Source: Daedaleopsis sinensis
Lineage: Eukaryota; Basidiomycota; Agaricomycetes; Polyporales; Polyporaceae
Direction of reading: 5' to 3'
Length of the DNA: 64,000 nucleotides
NCBI GenBank assembly: GCA_033807695.1
Contig: CM066301.1
Location: 2,604,001-2,668,000, forward strand
Shown here: one piece after another, positions 23,301 through 34,857 of the stretch
How positions within the stretch are numbered: the first letter of the stretch is position 1
Layout: each line of letters begins with the position of its first letter
The notes under the pieces: generated by a model
The model's database searches: none
The model's input: only the letters and a program-made list of their open reading frames with translations
What the model was told of the DNA's origin: nothing
Position numbers and translations under genes: made by a program

Positions 23301-24042
23301 GACGAAGAATGGGAAGACGTGAACCCCTTCCTGTTTGGTCACGTCATGCTTGGCTCGCGCGGCGCACCAGTCTCGCTCAGCTTCATCGAAACATCACACG
23401 CTGGTGACCCGACGTACACGCAATTCCGCACTCGCCTGAATCAACTTCTCGTCAAGCTGAAGATCACTGATGCAGCAAAGAAGGCAATCTCGCTCAAGGC
23501 ATCTGATATGGTAAATTGTTTCGACATGACTAGTACATAACCCGTCCACGACAGTGCTGACTCTGATCACGCAGGTCATCCCGGCGAAGTACCTCAAGGT
23601 GGAATACAACTCCGAGGTCACTTGGGAGCTATCAGTCGACTACTTGCGGTGCAATCCAAGCTTCCACCATGCCCCTCGTTTCGACTGCATCACTTTCCTT
23701 GTAGCGGGGGCCGACTCATCCAAGTCCGCAGTGAAGTTTGGCCGACTCAAGGAGATGTTTATCTATCAGACGGCCACTGGTGACATGATCCCTTTCGCAT
23801 TCATTGATGTCTTCGACGTGGTCGTTGATACACCTCGTCGTACTGTTGATGCTGACCTAGGACTATGTCGTGTCCGCTTGGGTGGTACCATGTTCATTCA
23901 CATGGAGTCGATTATTCGTGGTGCTTACATTATCCCTGACTACAGTGATCCCGAGCATCGTTGTCACTTCGTTGTTGATACTGTAGACGGCGACATGTTC
24001 TTACGTTGTAGGAAGTACTTTGGTACGATCTGGGATACGTAG
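20346..24042 (+). CDS. Plavaka-type DNA transposase, multi-exon, apparently intact
   Basis: Transposase of the Plavaka group of fungal cut-and-paste elements. The start is ATG at 20346. The N-terminus has a zinc-finger-like 'CKACHQTLGSGEQVEHDLVC'. After Ser/Pro-rich linkers comes 'ADPKELTFESYKDVREAWKA'. The core follows in order: 'NMWDWALNLIRDPILASKMV' (21360), 'FIDEPHTANAWWRIE', 'ILYADKTRLSSFGGKKGYPV', 'ARLANMPVNIRNSDGFGGGQ' (21600-21730), 'KFRCGDGIERILYPII', 'YEEQ', 'CPVCHVPS' (22110), and 'NVFWRIPHCNVHEAISWDRL' with 'HAYHGGLFSDHL'. Next are 'FDGLPRWRDLNHFSEVDSVT' and 'KQWNFPKMHLHDHAAKDIED' with 'KGVTRNFNTKPSESSHHALK' (22960-23080). The stop is 24040-24042. Pieces lie in separate frames joined by short introns, and no stop breaks the core that I could find. 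The family assignment rests on remembered motifs. Confidence 0.83.
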
Positions 24043-24458
24043 TATGATGCGATGCCTTATATTCTCATTCGGTACTGAAGCTAGTCTAACTTTCGCGTCT
24101 CGTGCTTTCGATCACATTCAACCAGATGAAGAGGTGAGGTAGTACTAGGATCGAAATAGATGAGCGAGGCGTCTACTTGGCAAGGCGCAGTGCAGATACC
24201 GGCGCTTCTCGGGCCCGCCTTGAACTCGAACATCTACATGTCTCTACCTCTCCTGGTAACCCAAGACTTCGACCCTGCTCACTCACTCACTTGCTGCTCG
24301 CGACCCAACGAGGACTTTTCTCAGTCAGAAGACTGTCAAGCCGTTAATTCTGATTGGGAACACGGGCACCAATCTGAGTCGCGCCTACGGCTCTGAATCA
24401 GCGGCCGCAGAAAAGTCCACAAAGCAGTAACGTCCCCTACAATCCCTGAAAATCTACA
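24043..24458. other. Spacer between Plavaka transposase and PAB1-like gene
   Basis: This 416-bp stretch holds the presumed 3' end of the transposon. I looked for an inverted copy of sequence from 19.8-20.0 kb and did not find a convincing terminal inverted repeat by eye. No gene is supported. Confidence 0.35.
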
Positions 24459-26503
<2,045 letters not shown>

Positions 26504-28562
26504 CACGGGAGCTGCAGGTGGAGTACGACGTCGCGCCTTCTGTGCGTCAAACGTGGTCCAATGGTTGATGTCATTATATGCACTTTACCTTCCTGTCTGC
26601 TGGATGTTGCCACCGTGTTGATTTACTTACGCTTAGCTATGGTACCATCTTCAATATGGTTGACTTGAATATTCGTGGAGAATATAGGATGTCTGGTATG
26701 TTTCCGACAGCATTACATCGTGCCACGTATGCTAAATGATGTTGTAGCTGGCTTCACATGTACATTACAACCGAGGTTGTCTGCACCTCCCTCCCGTCTC
26801 CGAACCTTGTTTGATATGCTCAATTATGCGTCGCACGGCGCCGTGCCGAAGGAGTTCGGAGATCCTCGAAGGCTGCGACACCCTTCAGTATCAACCCTCA
26901 CAATGTTGTATCTGCCAAAACAAACAAGATATGTTCGCTACATTACTTTTGTATACTGCTCTTGCGATCTAAGTACCTATACATAATCTAGGGACCAGAA
27001 TCGTAGTAAGTTATCACAATCAGTCGGGAGTCTTGGATGATCACTAATCCTGTTATACATAGTGACCTTTCTATCGACCGATTGTCCCCTGTGCGTACCT
27101 TCATAAGTGATTTGAAGCACTCCTTCTTGGGCCCGTGTTGTGTAGATGCGTGCGGAAGATTGAGCTTCATGACGGAGCGCCACAGAAGCCCCGAAGTCAG
27201 AAGATTATGTCAAGCGCCTGGAGTTACAGATATCGAAGCAATTTAACCTTCGCGCGCAAACTCGTCCTTGGGCTCCTCTTACAACAGCTCGACCATATAT
27301 CAATCATGTTTATAGCTTCCTAAGGCTCGACTAGAGAGAGTCTTGAGCAGAATTGCTGACCGTGATGGTAGGAAAATGTATTTATAGGTATGTCTTCTCG
27401 AGGAAGCATCGCGGGCGCCAACCGCAACGTGCTTGGACCCTGCGCGAACGGTGTCAACGTTGATTTTGCTCGTCGTCGGCAGTGTCGACGAGCTCGATTT
27501 GTGCAAGTGCCTCGAGGGCGAAATCTCACTCGACGGCGACGACATCCAACTCATCCCAGAACTTCCCGCCCCCTGGAATCCCTCTTACTTGCCCACTTGA
27601 ACCTCCATTCACTCGCTTAGACTAACTCCCCCTTCTTGCCACTCATCTGTCGCTTTGCTCCTGGCAACTTCGTTCCTTCCCTCATCTATTCTGTGCTCTT
27701 GTCTCCCTGCTCCTACTCTTGACTCTGCTACGAGCTCTGTACCCATTGAACCCTTTGCCCACCACCCCCTGCACCCAAATCCGTGTACCGCTGCCTGAAT
27801 CAGAGTCACGCACTACATCGTATGTCCTCGCTCCTCTGAATTGCCACGTCGATTGCTCACGTCGCTCACTCACTCCCGCAATCACATACTACTGCACCAC
27901 ACGCTGACTGACTGTCCGCTCACTCTGCACGTCTCGTTCCTCCCACTTCCGCTTGCTATCCCTCACCCCGTCGCCCTCCACCTATTGCCCACCATGCTGA
28001 ACACATACCGACCACGCCACCTGCTTGCCCTGTACTTCTCCCTCCGCCCGCTACGTCTCCCGCTTGCCATTGCCTACCGCACCCTCGAACCTATCATCCT
28101 CCGCGCGCTCCGCCCACCACGCCTCTTCCACCTATCACTCACCTGGCCCAACACTGACCGACCACGCCATCTGCTCGCTCTGTACGTCTCCCTCTTCTTT
28201 CTATGCCTTCCGCTTGCCACCGCCCATCGCCCACCTGTCGCTCACTTCGCCAAACGTTGACCGACTGCGCCGCCCGCTCACTCCGTACGTCTCCGCTCCT
28301 GCGCTATCCGCTCGCCGTGCCCTCCACTTCTCTGCTCACAACGCCAAACACTCTTCCGCTCGCCTTGCCCCACACATCGCACCTCCGCGCACCGCGTCTC
28401 ACGTCTCGGTCTCGCGCAGTGTGTCGCCTGCGTATTTGCGATCTTCGTGCATGTACCTTTCGCGCCGTGCATACCTGGCATCAATTGCTCTTCTAGGTAA
28501 GTGCGCCTTGTACAAACTACGTGGTGTTACCATGCTGACTGCACATGTAGTCTCCAACAATA
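26504..28562. other. 2-kb non-coding stretch between PAB1-like copy and split host gene
   Basis: 26.5-27.6 kb has only short frames without motifs. From about 27600 to 28490 the + strand is strongly pyrimidine-rich and contains the tandem repeat listed separately. It probably includes the promoter and leader of the gene starting at 28563. Confidence 0.4.
27905..28330. repeat. Degenerate pyrimidine-rich tandem repeat
   Basis: About four diverged copies of a module reading roughly 'GACCGACCACGCCACCTGCT' + CGCTCTGTACGTCTCCCTC + CCGCTTGCCAT begin near 27905, 28011, 28157 and 28258. The copies vary in spacing and length, so this is an old repeat and not a simple microsatellite. Confidence 0.55.
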
Positions 28563-31104
28563 ATGGCGCGTAAAAAACTTCCCATCTCAGACTCCTCGGA
28601 TGAGGAGGAGACGTTCGACCTCAATGTTTCCGGCGATGACGACGACGACGACGGTGTACGTCTCCCTCCCGCGCACAGTAAGGCATCGGGTTCGAAGCCT
28701 CAGAAGGGGAAGGAGAAGGAGAAGAACGACAAGGAGAAGAAGAAGGAGAAGAATAGGAAGGAGAAGGAGAAGGAGAAGGAGAAGGAGAAGAAGAAGAAGA
28801 AGGAGAAGGGGAAGGGGAACGAGAAGGAGAAGGAGAAGGCCGAGAAGGAGAAGACGAAGACGAAGACGAAGACGAAGACGAAGACGAAGACGAAGGGGAA
28901 GTCAAACGACGTGGACATTGACGTCCGGATTCAATCCTTCTTGACGGTCGTACCTGAGCATGCAACTGCGCAAGACTTTATCGAGGTATGCTACCAATCT
29001 TTTAGTAGATTCTCACCTCACGTTGTCTGTAGTTCATTAGGGAAGCACAAGTCCTCATTGGAGTGCTTCGTCAGGAGAATCAAGCTCTCCGAAACGCCGC
29101 CGCCGGAGCCAGCAAACTTTGCACATCTTGTGGCGGCAGAGTCAAGAAGGCCGATTACACAAATCACCCCATTGCGGTTCAGCAGCTCATTGCCAAGATC
29201 CAGGACATCGGCCGCAACTACGTTCTCGTATTACGGCCGTGGTTATCGCGCGAGGCGCTCTCGAAGGTTAAAGCACCCTATATTCAGAACGTCGACCCTA
29301 ACGATTGGACGACTCGTTTCAAATCTACCAGCAGCCGGGTAGATGCGATGACGAAGGAGCTCGTCGACTTCCTGCCCTTCGGTGTCGACGAGAAACTCGA
29401 CGACCCGCTGTACTTTGACGCAGTATGTCACACATTTCTTTTCATTTATCACTCGTACTAATGTTCGTTTCTAGATGTTCAACTCCGCCGAAAACTACAA
29501 GGGCCACCTAATCGAGAGGCTCGGAAAAGCTCGTGACCTCATCTTATGCCACATTCCCAAGTACAAGAATCAGAAGGTGCTGATGCAGCTGGCGGGATCA
29601 AAGACCGACGCACTGACACCGATCATATACCCTGTTGGCTTTGCGGGTGTCGCGAAGAAGGTGTTCCATCAAGAAGCGATCCAGAAGGTGCGTATGACTG
29701 TTGACATCACTGTATGCCATCCGAGCTTACTTATGTTTTCTCTACAGATCTTACGCGTTTTTTGTTATGGCCCCAACTCTCTCAAGGACCAATTTCGGCC
29801 CCGTTCCAACACGAAAGGTGTCAAGTGGGACATCGACACGATAACGTACCCCATGGTCGCTTTTGCGGCTGTCGCGGTCAGTATATCCTTATCGACAGCC
29901 ATTCATCAATTATTCTGACCTGCATGTTCACAGCTACGCTACTTGGTATCTAACGACACTCAATTTGGTAACGACTGGGAGAAAATCTTCGACGAGTACC
30001 TCAGTTGGTTCCTCGAGCACGGCAAAACAAAAAGAGTGCAGTGTCTCATGAAGACTATCAAGACCTTCGTCTTGCGGGGCACGAAGCATGACAATTCCTC
30101 GATGGACAACCCCACAGTCGACAAGAATGCGAAGGCGCCAGATCCAGCGGCCGGCACAATGAAGAGTATCGACTGGAGCGGCCTCAACGACGCAACCTCT
30201 GAAGAGGACGACGAGGATGGTGCCGGACCCAAGGACGGCAAGCGCAAGGACGGCAAGCGCAAGGTCGACGGGCGCAAGGGCGACGAGCGTAAGGTCGACA
30301 AGCGCAAGGTCGACAAGCGCAAGGTCGACGAGCGCAAGGACTCTGGGCGTAAGACCGGCACTGATGATGCCAGCAACAACAGCGATGACTCGGACTCGGA
30401 CGACAGCAGCGACCAGGACGAGGACGGCGGTGACGAAGAGGGCGGCAGCGACGAGAGCGACGAGGACGAGGACAACGGCGATGAGGAGAGCGACAGCGAC
30501 GAGAGCGACGAGCATGAGGACGGCAGCGACGACGAGGGCGGCAACGACGACGAGGGCAGCGACGACGAGGAGGGCGGCAGCGATGACGAGACCGATGCCG
30601 ACGCAGGCGTCGACAAGGGCAGCAAGCGGGGCAAGGGGGGCGGCAACGACGACAACGGCGATGAGGAGGGCGGCAGCGACGACGAGGGTGGCAGTGATGA
30701 CGAGACCGACGCCGACGCCGGCGTCGACAAGGGCGACAAGGACGGCGGCAGCAGCAAAGCTGGTGACGGCAACGACGGCAACGATAGTGATGTCACCGAC
30801 ATCGTCCCTGCGGAGCCCGACGGCGTCGAGGTAGCTACCGACGCCCTCGCTGCTGTCTCTCTCGATGACACCGGCTTTGATGAGCCTCTCACCCCCACGC
30901 AGGACCTAGCAAAGGTTGATTGGGAAGCTGAACTTGCCGCACTGGGACAGGTCAGGATGATCATTGCGATGCTCTCATTTGTACAGAAGCTAACCGTATG
31001 TTTTTTAGGAGCCGGTGATCGCGCAACCTGCCGTGGCTTCTGAACGTCCATCAGCACCGGACATGGATGTCAAGGCGGATGCTCCCATCTCAGCCGGCCG
31101 CTGA
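28563..31104 (+). CDS. 5' part of a repeat-rich host gene interrupted by a Ty3 element
   Basis: The start is ATG at 28563. Residues 1-35 are acidic, then a Lys/Glu run of about 70 residues (AAGGAG and ACGAAG microsatellites, 28706-28900). A globular part of about 300 residues over five exons follows: 'EAQVLIGVLRQENQALRNAA', a Cys pair 'CTSCG', 'WLSREALSKVKAPYIQNVDP', 'YKGHLIERLGKARDLILCHI', 'ILRVFCYGPNSLKDQF', 'ALRYLVSNDTQFGNDWEKIF'. A charged tail has KVDKRKVDERK-type and Asp/Ser/Gly-rich repeats (30220-30790). The last exon ends '...DAPISAGR', and the stop TGA (31102-31104) is the first three bases of the LTR. The globular part recalls a multicopy Agaricomycete family of unknown function (possibly DUF6698, from memory). 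The 3' remainder is at 43796-44162. Confidence 0.8.
31098..31101. repeat. Target-site duplication, left copy (CCGC)
   Basis: CCGC immediately precedes the 5' LTR and recurs immediately after the 3' LTR at 43796-43799. Removing the element plus one CCGC restores the host reading frame (Gly-Arg-Asp-Lys-Met). Confidence 0.85.
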
Positions 31105-31691
31105 TGAGCCTCAGGACCAGCTAGGCCCCGGAAACACCACGCAGCCCATCACTATTCGCGCCCGTCAGTCAATTCACGCAGTATGAAGACGAGCGGCTTC
31201 ACAAGGAAGGCGAGCGACTACCGAAGGAGCGAGTACGGAGACATGCCATTCCAAGGGTCGAAGGAGCCGATGCCGAGCTGCCGGCGGCTGACCGAGGTCG
31301 CCAGAGCTCTAGCCAGGACAGAGGAGGCGATCGATCGAGGGTCTGGTCTAGGCGACCGCCACGGAGTCCAGCAATTGGTACGAAGGTCGTCGGAAGAGGC
31401 ACGGAAGACAAGGGAGTGAGGGGGACGGCCTTCCGAGGCCTATGAAGACGAGCGGATGGACTTCAGACGCGATCACGTGGTGACGCGCCACAAGACTAAG
31501 CGCTCTCGTGACCGCGGATGCAAGTCGAGCGGCGACGTGATAGGCTCGGTGCAAACACCTACCTAACCACCGGAGTGCGCTGTAGGGGTTCAGGAGAGGA
31601 GGATCGCAACGTGAGCGTGGGAGGAGCAGGGTTTCCTATGATTGGACGATTGGTAGGATAGTTGTAGTTTATTTGGTGACGATTTGTACAG

Positions 31692-31699
31692 TATATAAG
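31692..31699 (+). promoter_or_regulatory. TATA box of the 5' LTR (TATATAAG)
   Basis: TATATAAG lies about 590 bp into the LTR and should set the U3/R border about 30 bp downstream. From here the first ATG on the transcript is the gag ATG at 32443, so the leader is about 720 nt and free of upstream ATGs. Confidence 0.7.
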
Positions 31700-31840
31700 C
31701 CAGCGGGATTGCGGCCCAGCAAAGCAGCGCAGTAGCTCCAGAGATCGAGTCCGAGTCCGAGAATCATCTAGTCGACACTCAATTGAAGACTGTCCGTCTT
31801 CAAATCTCCTCCTGCAGACTAGCCTCACCCACGGAAGTTG

Positions 31841-31872
31841 CTTGACTTCCGTCTGAAGTTGCTCAACTTCCT
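31841..31872 (+). other. Paired stem-loops in the LTR transcript leader
   Basis: Two adjacent inverted repeats lie downstream of the TATA box: GGAAGT-tgcttg-ACTTCC, then GAAGTTG-ct-CAACTTC. As RNA they would form two short hairpins in the R/U5 leader. A packaging, dimerisation or reverse-transcription role is only a guess. The 3' LTR has the same structure. Confidence 0.45.
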
Positions 31873-32011
31873 TGTCTATCGTCGACGGGCTACGTGAAGA
31901 AGAGCGACTACACCGGGAACCTGTCCTCCACCTCGCACCCTACTAGGTAGCTGATCTCGTGCTCGTTTGGGTGTGTGTTTCGCCCAGCGACCCAGAGTTA
32001 CCCCATCATTC

Positions 32012-32028
32012 TGGAGCCCACCGCGAGG
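32012..32028 (+). other. Candidate primer-binding site
   Basis: TGGAGCCCACCGCGAGG starts 3 nt past the LTR end. TGG is the expected complement of a tRNA CCA end. The reverse complement would be a tRNA 3' end with discriminator U. The tRNA was not identified. Confidence 0.5.
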
Positions 32029-32442
32029 GGTACAAGAACAGTCTCCACCGGTTCCGGCTCAAGAATCCCACGTTTGCGGCCGACGCGGAGCAAACGTATC
32101 CGTCGCCTCCATCGACAAACCGAACAGGCTTTAGAGGAAATCGAGGCAGAAGACCCCGAGAGAGCAGAGCAGATCACTACCGTAATCGAGAACAACTTCG
32201 CGGTTTTCGCAGACTCTCCGCTTACCGAACTAGAGGACGCTTCCGAAGACGAGCAGGAGGACATTGAAGTTCCGGACCATCCGTTCCTGACTTCAGAATC
32301 AATTAGTAACCCAAGACCAACGCTATCACATACCGCAGGGGCCTTCAACCTACCTAGGAACCCCCTTCCTTCCCTGCTAGCCTACGCCGCTCAAATATTA
32401 CCTACGGCTCTACCACCCGTAGTACCACCTACAATCCATTCA

Positions 32443-34857
32443 ATGGCTAGCGCAGATCTATCGAAACTACCGTTGCGTACGGAAAGGAGTGCGCCCCAAT
32501 TCGATGAGGAATCTAAGGACACCGTCGAGCGGTACTTTGACGACCTTGCCCGACTCCTGAAGAAGCATAGCATCACTGATGAACAAGCTTGCAAGGCGGC
32601 GGCGGTCGACTACATACCAGCGGGAGTCGCCAAGCGATGGAAGTCCCTGCCGACGTTCTCGGACACCCAGAAGACGTATGAAGAATTCAAGACGGAGGTT
32701 CTATCCTTCTACCTCGGGACGGATGCCCAGTACACCTGAACACTGCGAGAATACAATGAAGTCATCGGGGAAGCCGTACGTACGGGGATATCCAGCCTCG
32801 AAACCTACATGAAGTTCTACGGCAAATTCTATCCCATCTACCGGTACTTGCATGCGAAGACCGAACCAGAGCTAACGGAGCGCGACGCGTCGACAGCCTT
32901 GCTACGGCTAGTTCCTATGCAGTACACAATGGCGGTATCCGCGCGGTTAGCACACCAGGTGCCTGCAAAACACAAAGAAGAAGCTTACACGGTCGCGCAA
33001 GTTCATGAAGCAATTTCCTATTGTCTGGCGGACGGAGGCCCGTTCGGCGGGATCGGAAGTTGGTCAACTGCGACGTCCGGTAACCTCGCTCGAGTCAATC
33101 CTCCGGCTCCAGCCATGGCCTCCACGGTTATGGTGAAAACTGAGCCGGATCTATCGGCCTTCAAGCGGGAGATGATCTCCATGATGAGTTCGACCATGCG
33201 CGACTTCGTGAGCCAGCAGAGGATGCAAGCCACGCAACCGCCGCAACAAGGGGAACAATACCCTTCACCACCACAACCTCCCCAGGGAAGGTACCAGCAG
33301 CAGCAAGGGGGCCTATACGGACGTAATCCACTCGCTAACGACGAATGCATCTACTGTGGCCTACCGGGATGTCGGTTGAAGACGTGCCCGAAAGTCGCAG
33401 AGGACATGACGGCGGGACTCATCCGGAAGGACGTATACGACAAAATCATCCTACCAGGAGGCGGTGTGATCCCTCGTAGTCTGCCAGGGAACTGTATGCG
33501 CGATAGAGTCAATGCTTGGCACGAAAAGAACCCAAACCAACGAGCGCGAGGAACCATGAGCAACATCTATCAGTTCGAGATGCAGGAAGACGAGCGTACC
33601 TTGGAAGAGGAGTTAGAAGTCCTCATGCACAAGGCAAACATGGTTAAAGAGCGCATGAACACTCGCTCGGGACGGCAGGTTTTTGATGGAGTCGAGCTAG
33701 AGACGCGGCCTCGACGTATTACGCGCAACTCGGAGAAAGGGAGGGACGACACGCGGGCAGGGACGCCCGAGCGTGATCAGCCGCCTCACCAGCCGACGAG
33801 AGAGAAGGGGAAGGAGAAGGAGAAGCACGTTACCTGGGACACGAGGGCAAAAGAGCCTGAAGAGACCTTCCATCCTTATGCGCCGACGGTGGTACCCAGA
33901 GGCCAGGAATTACCGAAGAAGGACGAACCACCGGTCAGAAGGACCGCAGCGATCATCGACCCGACCGCGGAAGAAAGAGTCTTCAACCGAAGCTTCGGAG
34001 ACAGCCAGAGTATCACAGTGTCACCAGCCGAGCTACTCAGTATTTCTCCAGGACTCAGGAAGCGAGTGCATGAGGCAACAGCTCTCAGGCGAACGCAAGT
34101 CAGAGACGAGCAACTGCAGGAAGTGACCAACCGGGAAGGCGAGCGGCCTCGGAACAAGGTACTAGTGACCGAAGTCGCTGAAGACGAAGACTTCCCGGAA
34201 GACAACCTCCAGACAGCAGGAAGTTCATCCTCAGGGACTGGAAGGCCGACGCTTGGATCCTTTGCATTCGTAGACCTGGACTATGAAGGCAGCGAGGACG
34301 AGGACGAAGAGCCAAAGTCGCACAATGCACCGTATGTAGCTCCGGGACAAGGCTATCCTGCGAGCAGTCGGCGGAAGTCAACCATCGTAGCCTCGGAATC
34401 GGAGAAGCTGAGGTCGCTGTTCACCTGGGTAGCTCGAACGGACACGCCGACAGAGTGTACACTCGACGATGGGTCCCAAATAGTCGGTATAAACGACCAA
34501 ATCGCTTATGCGTTGAAGATCCCCTACGATCCTACCAAGCGAAGGAGGATGATCAGCGCAAATGGGACGGTCGACATGACACTCGGTCTAGCAAAGAACG
34601 TGCCTGTGGAATTAGGTGGCGGGATCGTGGTCTACCTCCAGATGCATGTTGTGAAGGCAGCGCCTTACCAGATCCTCCTAGGAAGGCCGTTCATGACGGT
34701 GATGCGTGCGAGGTCGAGCAACTCTATGGATGGACAATTGTCAATTACCGTCACTTGCCCTAACTCGAACCGCGAACTGACGCTACCGACCTACGCGCAT
34801 GGAGACTCTCCGAGTTATGGACTCAGAGTCGAGGGTTTTCGGGCTTCGAGGATCTGA
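32443..34857 (+). CDS. Ty3 gag-protease ORF with an in-frame TGA at 32737-32739
   Basis: Structural capsid protein plus retropepsin of the retrotransposon. ATG 32443 is the first ATG after the LTR TATA box; the same frame is open upstream to 31975 without another ATG. Capsid-like segments are 'ESKDTVERYFDDLARLLKKH', 'YEEFKTEVLSFYLG', then after TGA (32737) 'LREYNEVIGE', 'KFYGKFYPIYRYL' and 'STALLRLVP'. A zinc knuckle variant CX2CX4CX4C ('CIYCGLPGCRLKTC', about 33350) has Cys where His is usual. A charged linker follows. Protease lies near 34460-34700 with 'CTLDDGSQIVG' (DDG in place of DSG/DTG) and 'ILLGRPF'. It ends at TGA 34855-34857, overlapping the pol ATG. The TGA may be a nonsense mutation or a readthrough site. 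Confidence 0.85.

Larger units (their letters stand above)
31102..32008 (+). repeat. 5' LTR of the Ty3 element
   Basis: 907 bp starting TGATGAGCC and ending CCCATCA. It differs from the 3' LTR at three positions that I can find (around 31388, 31579 and 31613). It contains a TATA box (31692-31699) and two stem-loops at about 31841-31872 downstream of it. Confidence 0.96.

Noticed and set aside
28600..28965. Poly-Arg (+) and poly-Ser (-) ORFs over the AAGGAG/ACGAAG microsatellites
   Set aside because: These are frame shadows of the Lys/Glu-coding repeats in the gene that starts at 28563.
29960..31057. Long Ser/Leu/Pro-rich minus-strand ORF (365 codons)
   Set aside because: It is the antisense shadow of the Asp/Ser/Gly repeat exon of the host gene; composition follows the repeat and it has no domain.
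31183..31828. Short ORFs inside the LTRs on both strands
   Set aside because: Present in both LTRs simply because the sequence is repeated; no conserved motif.
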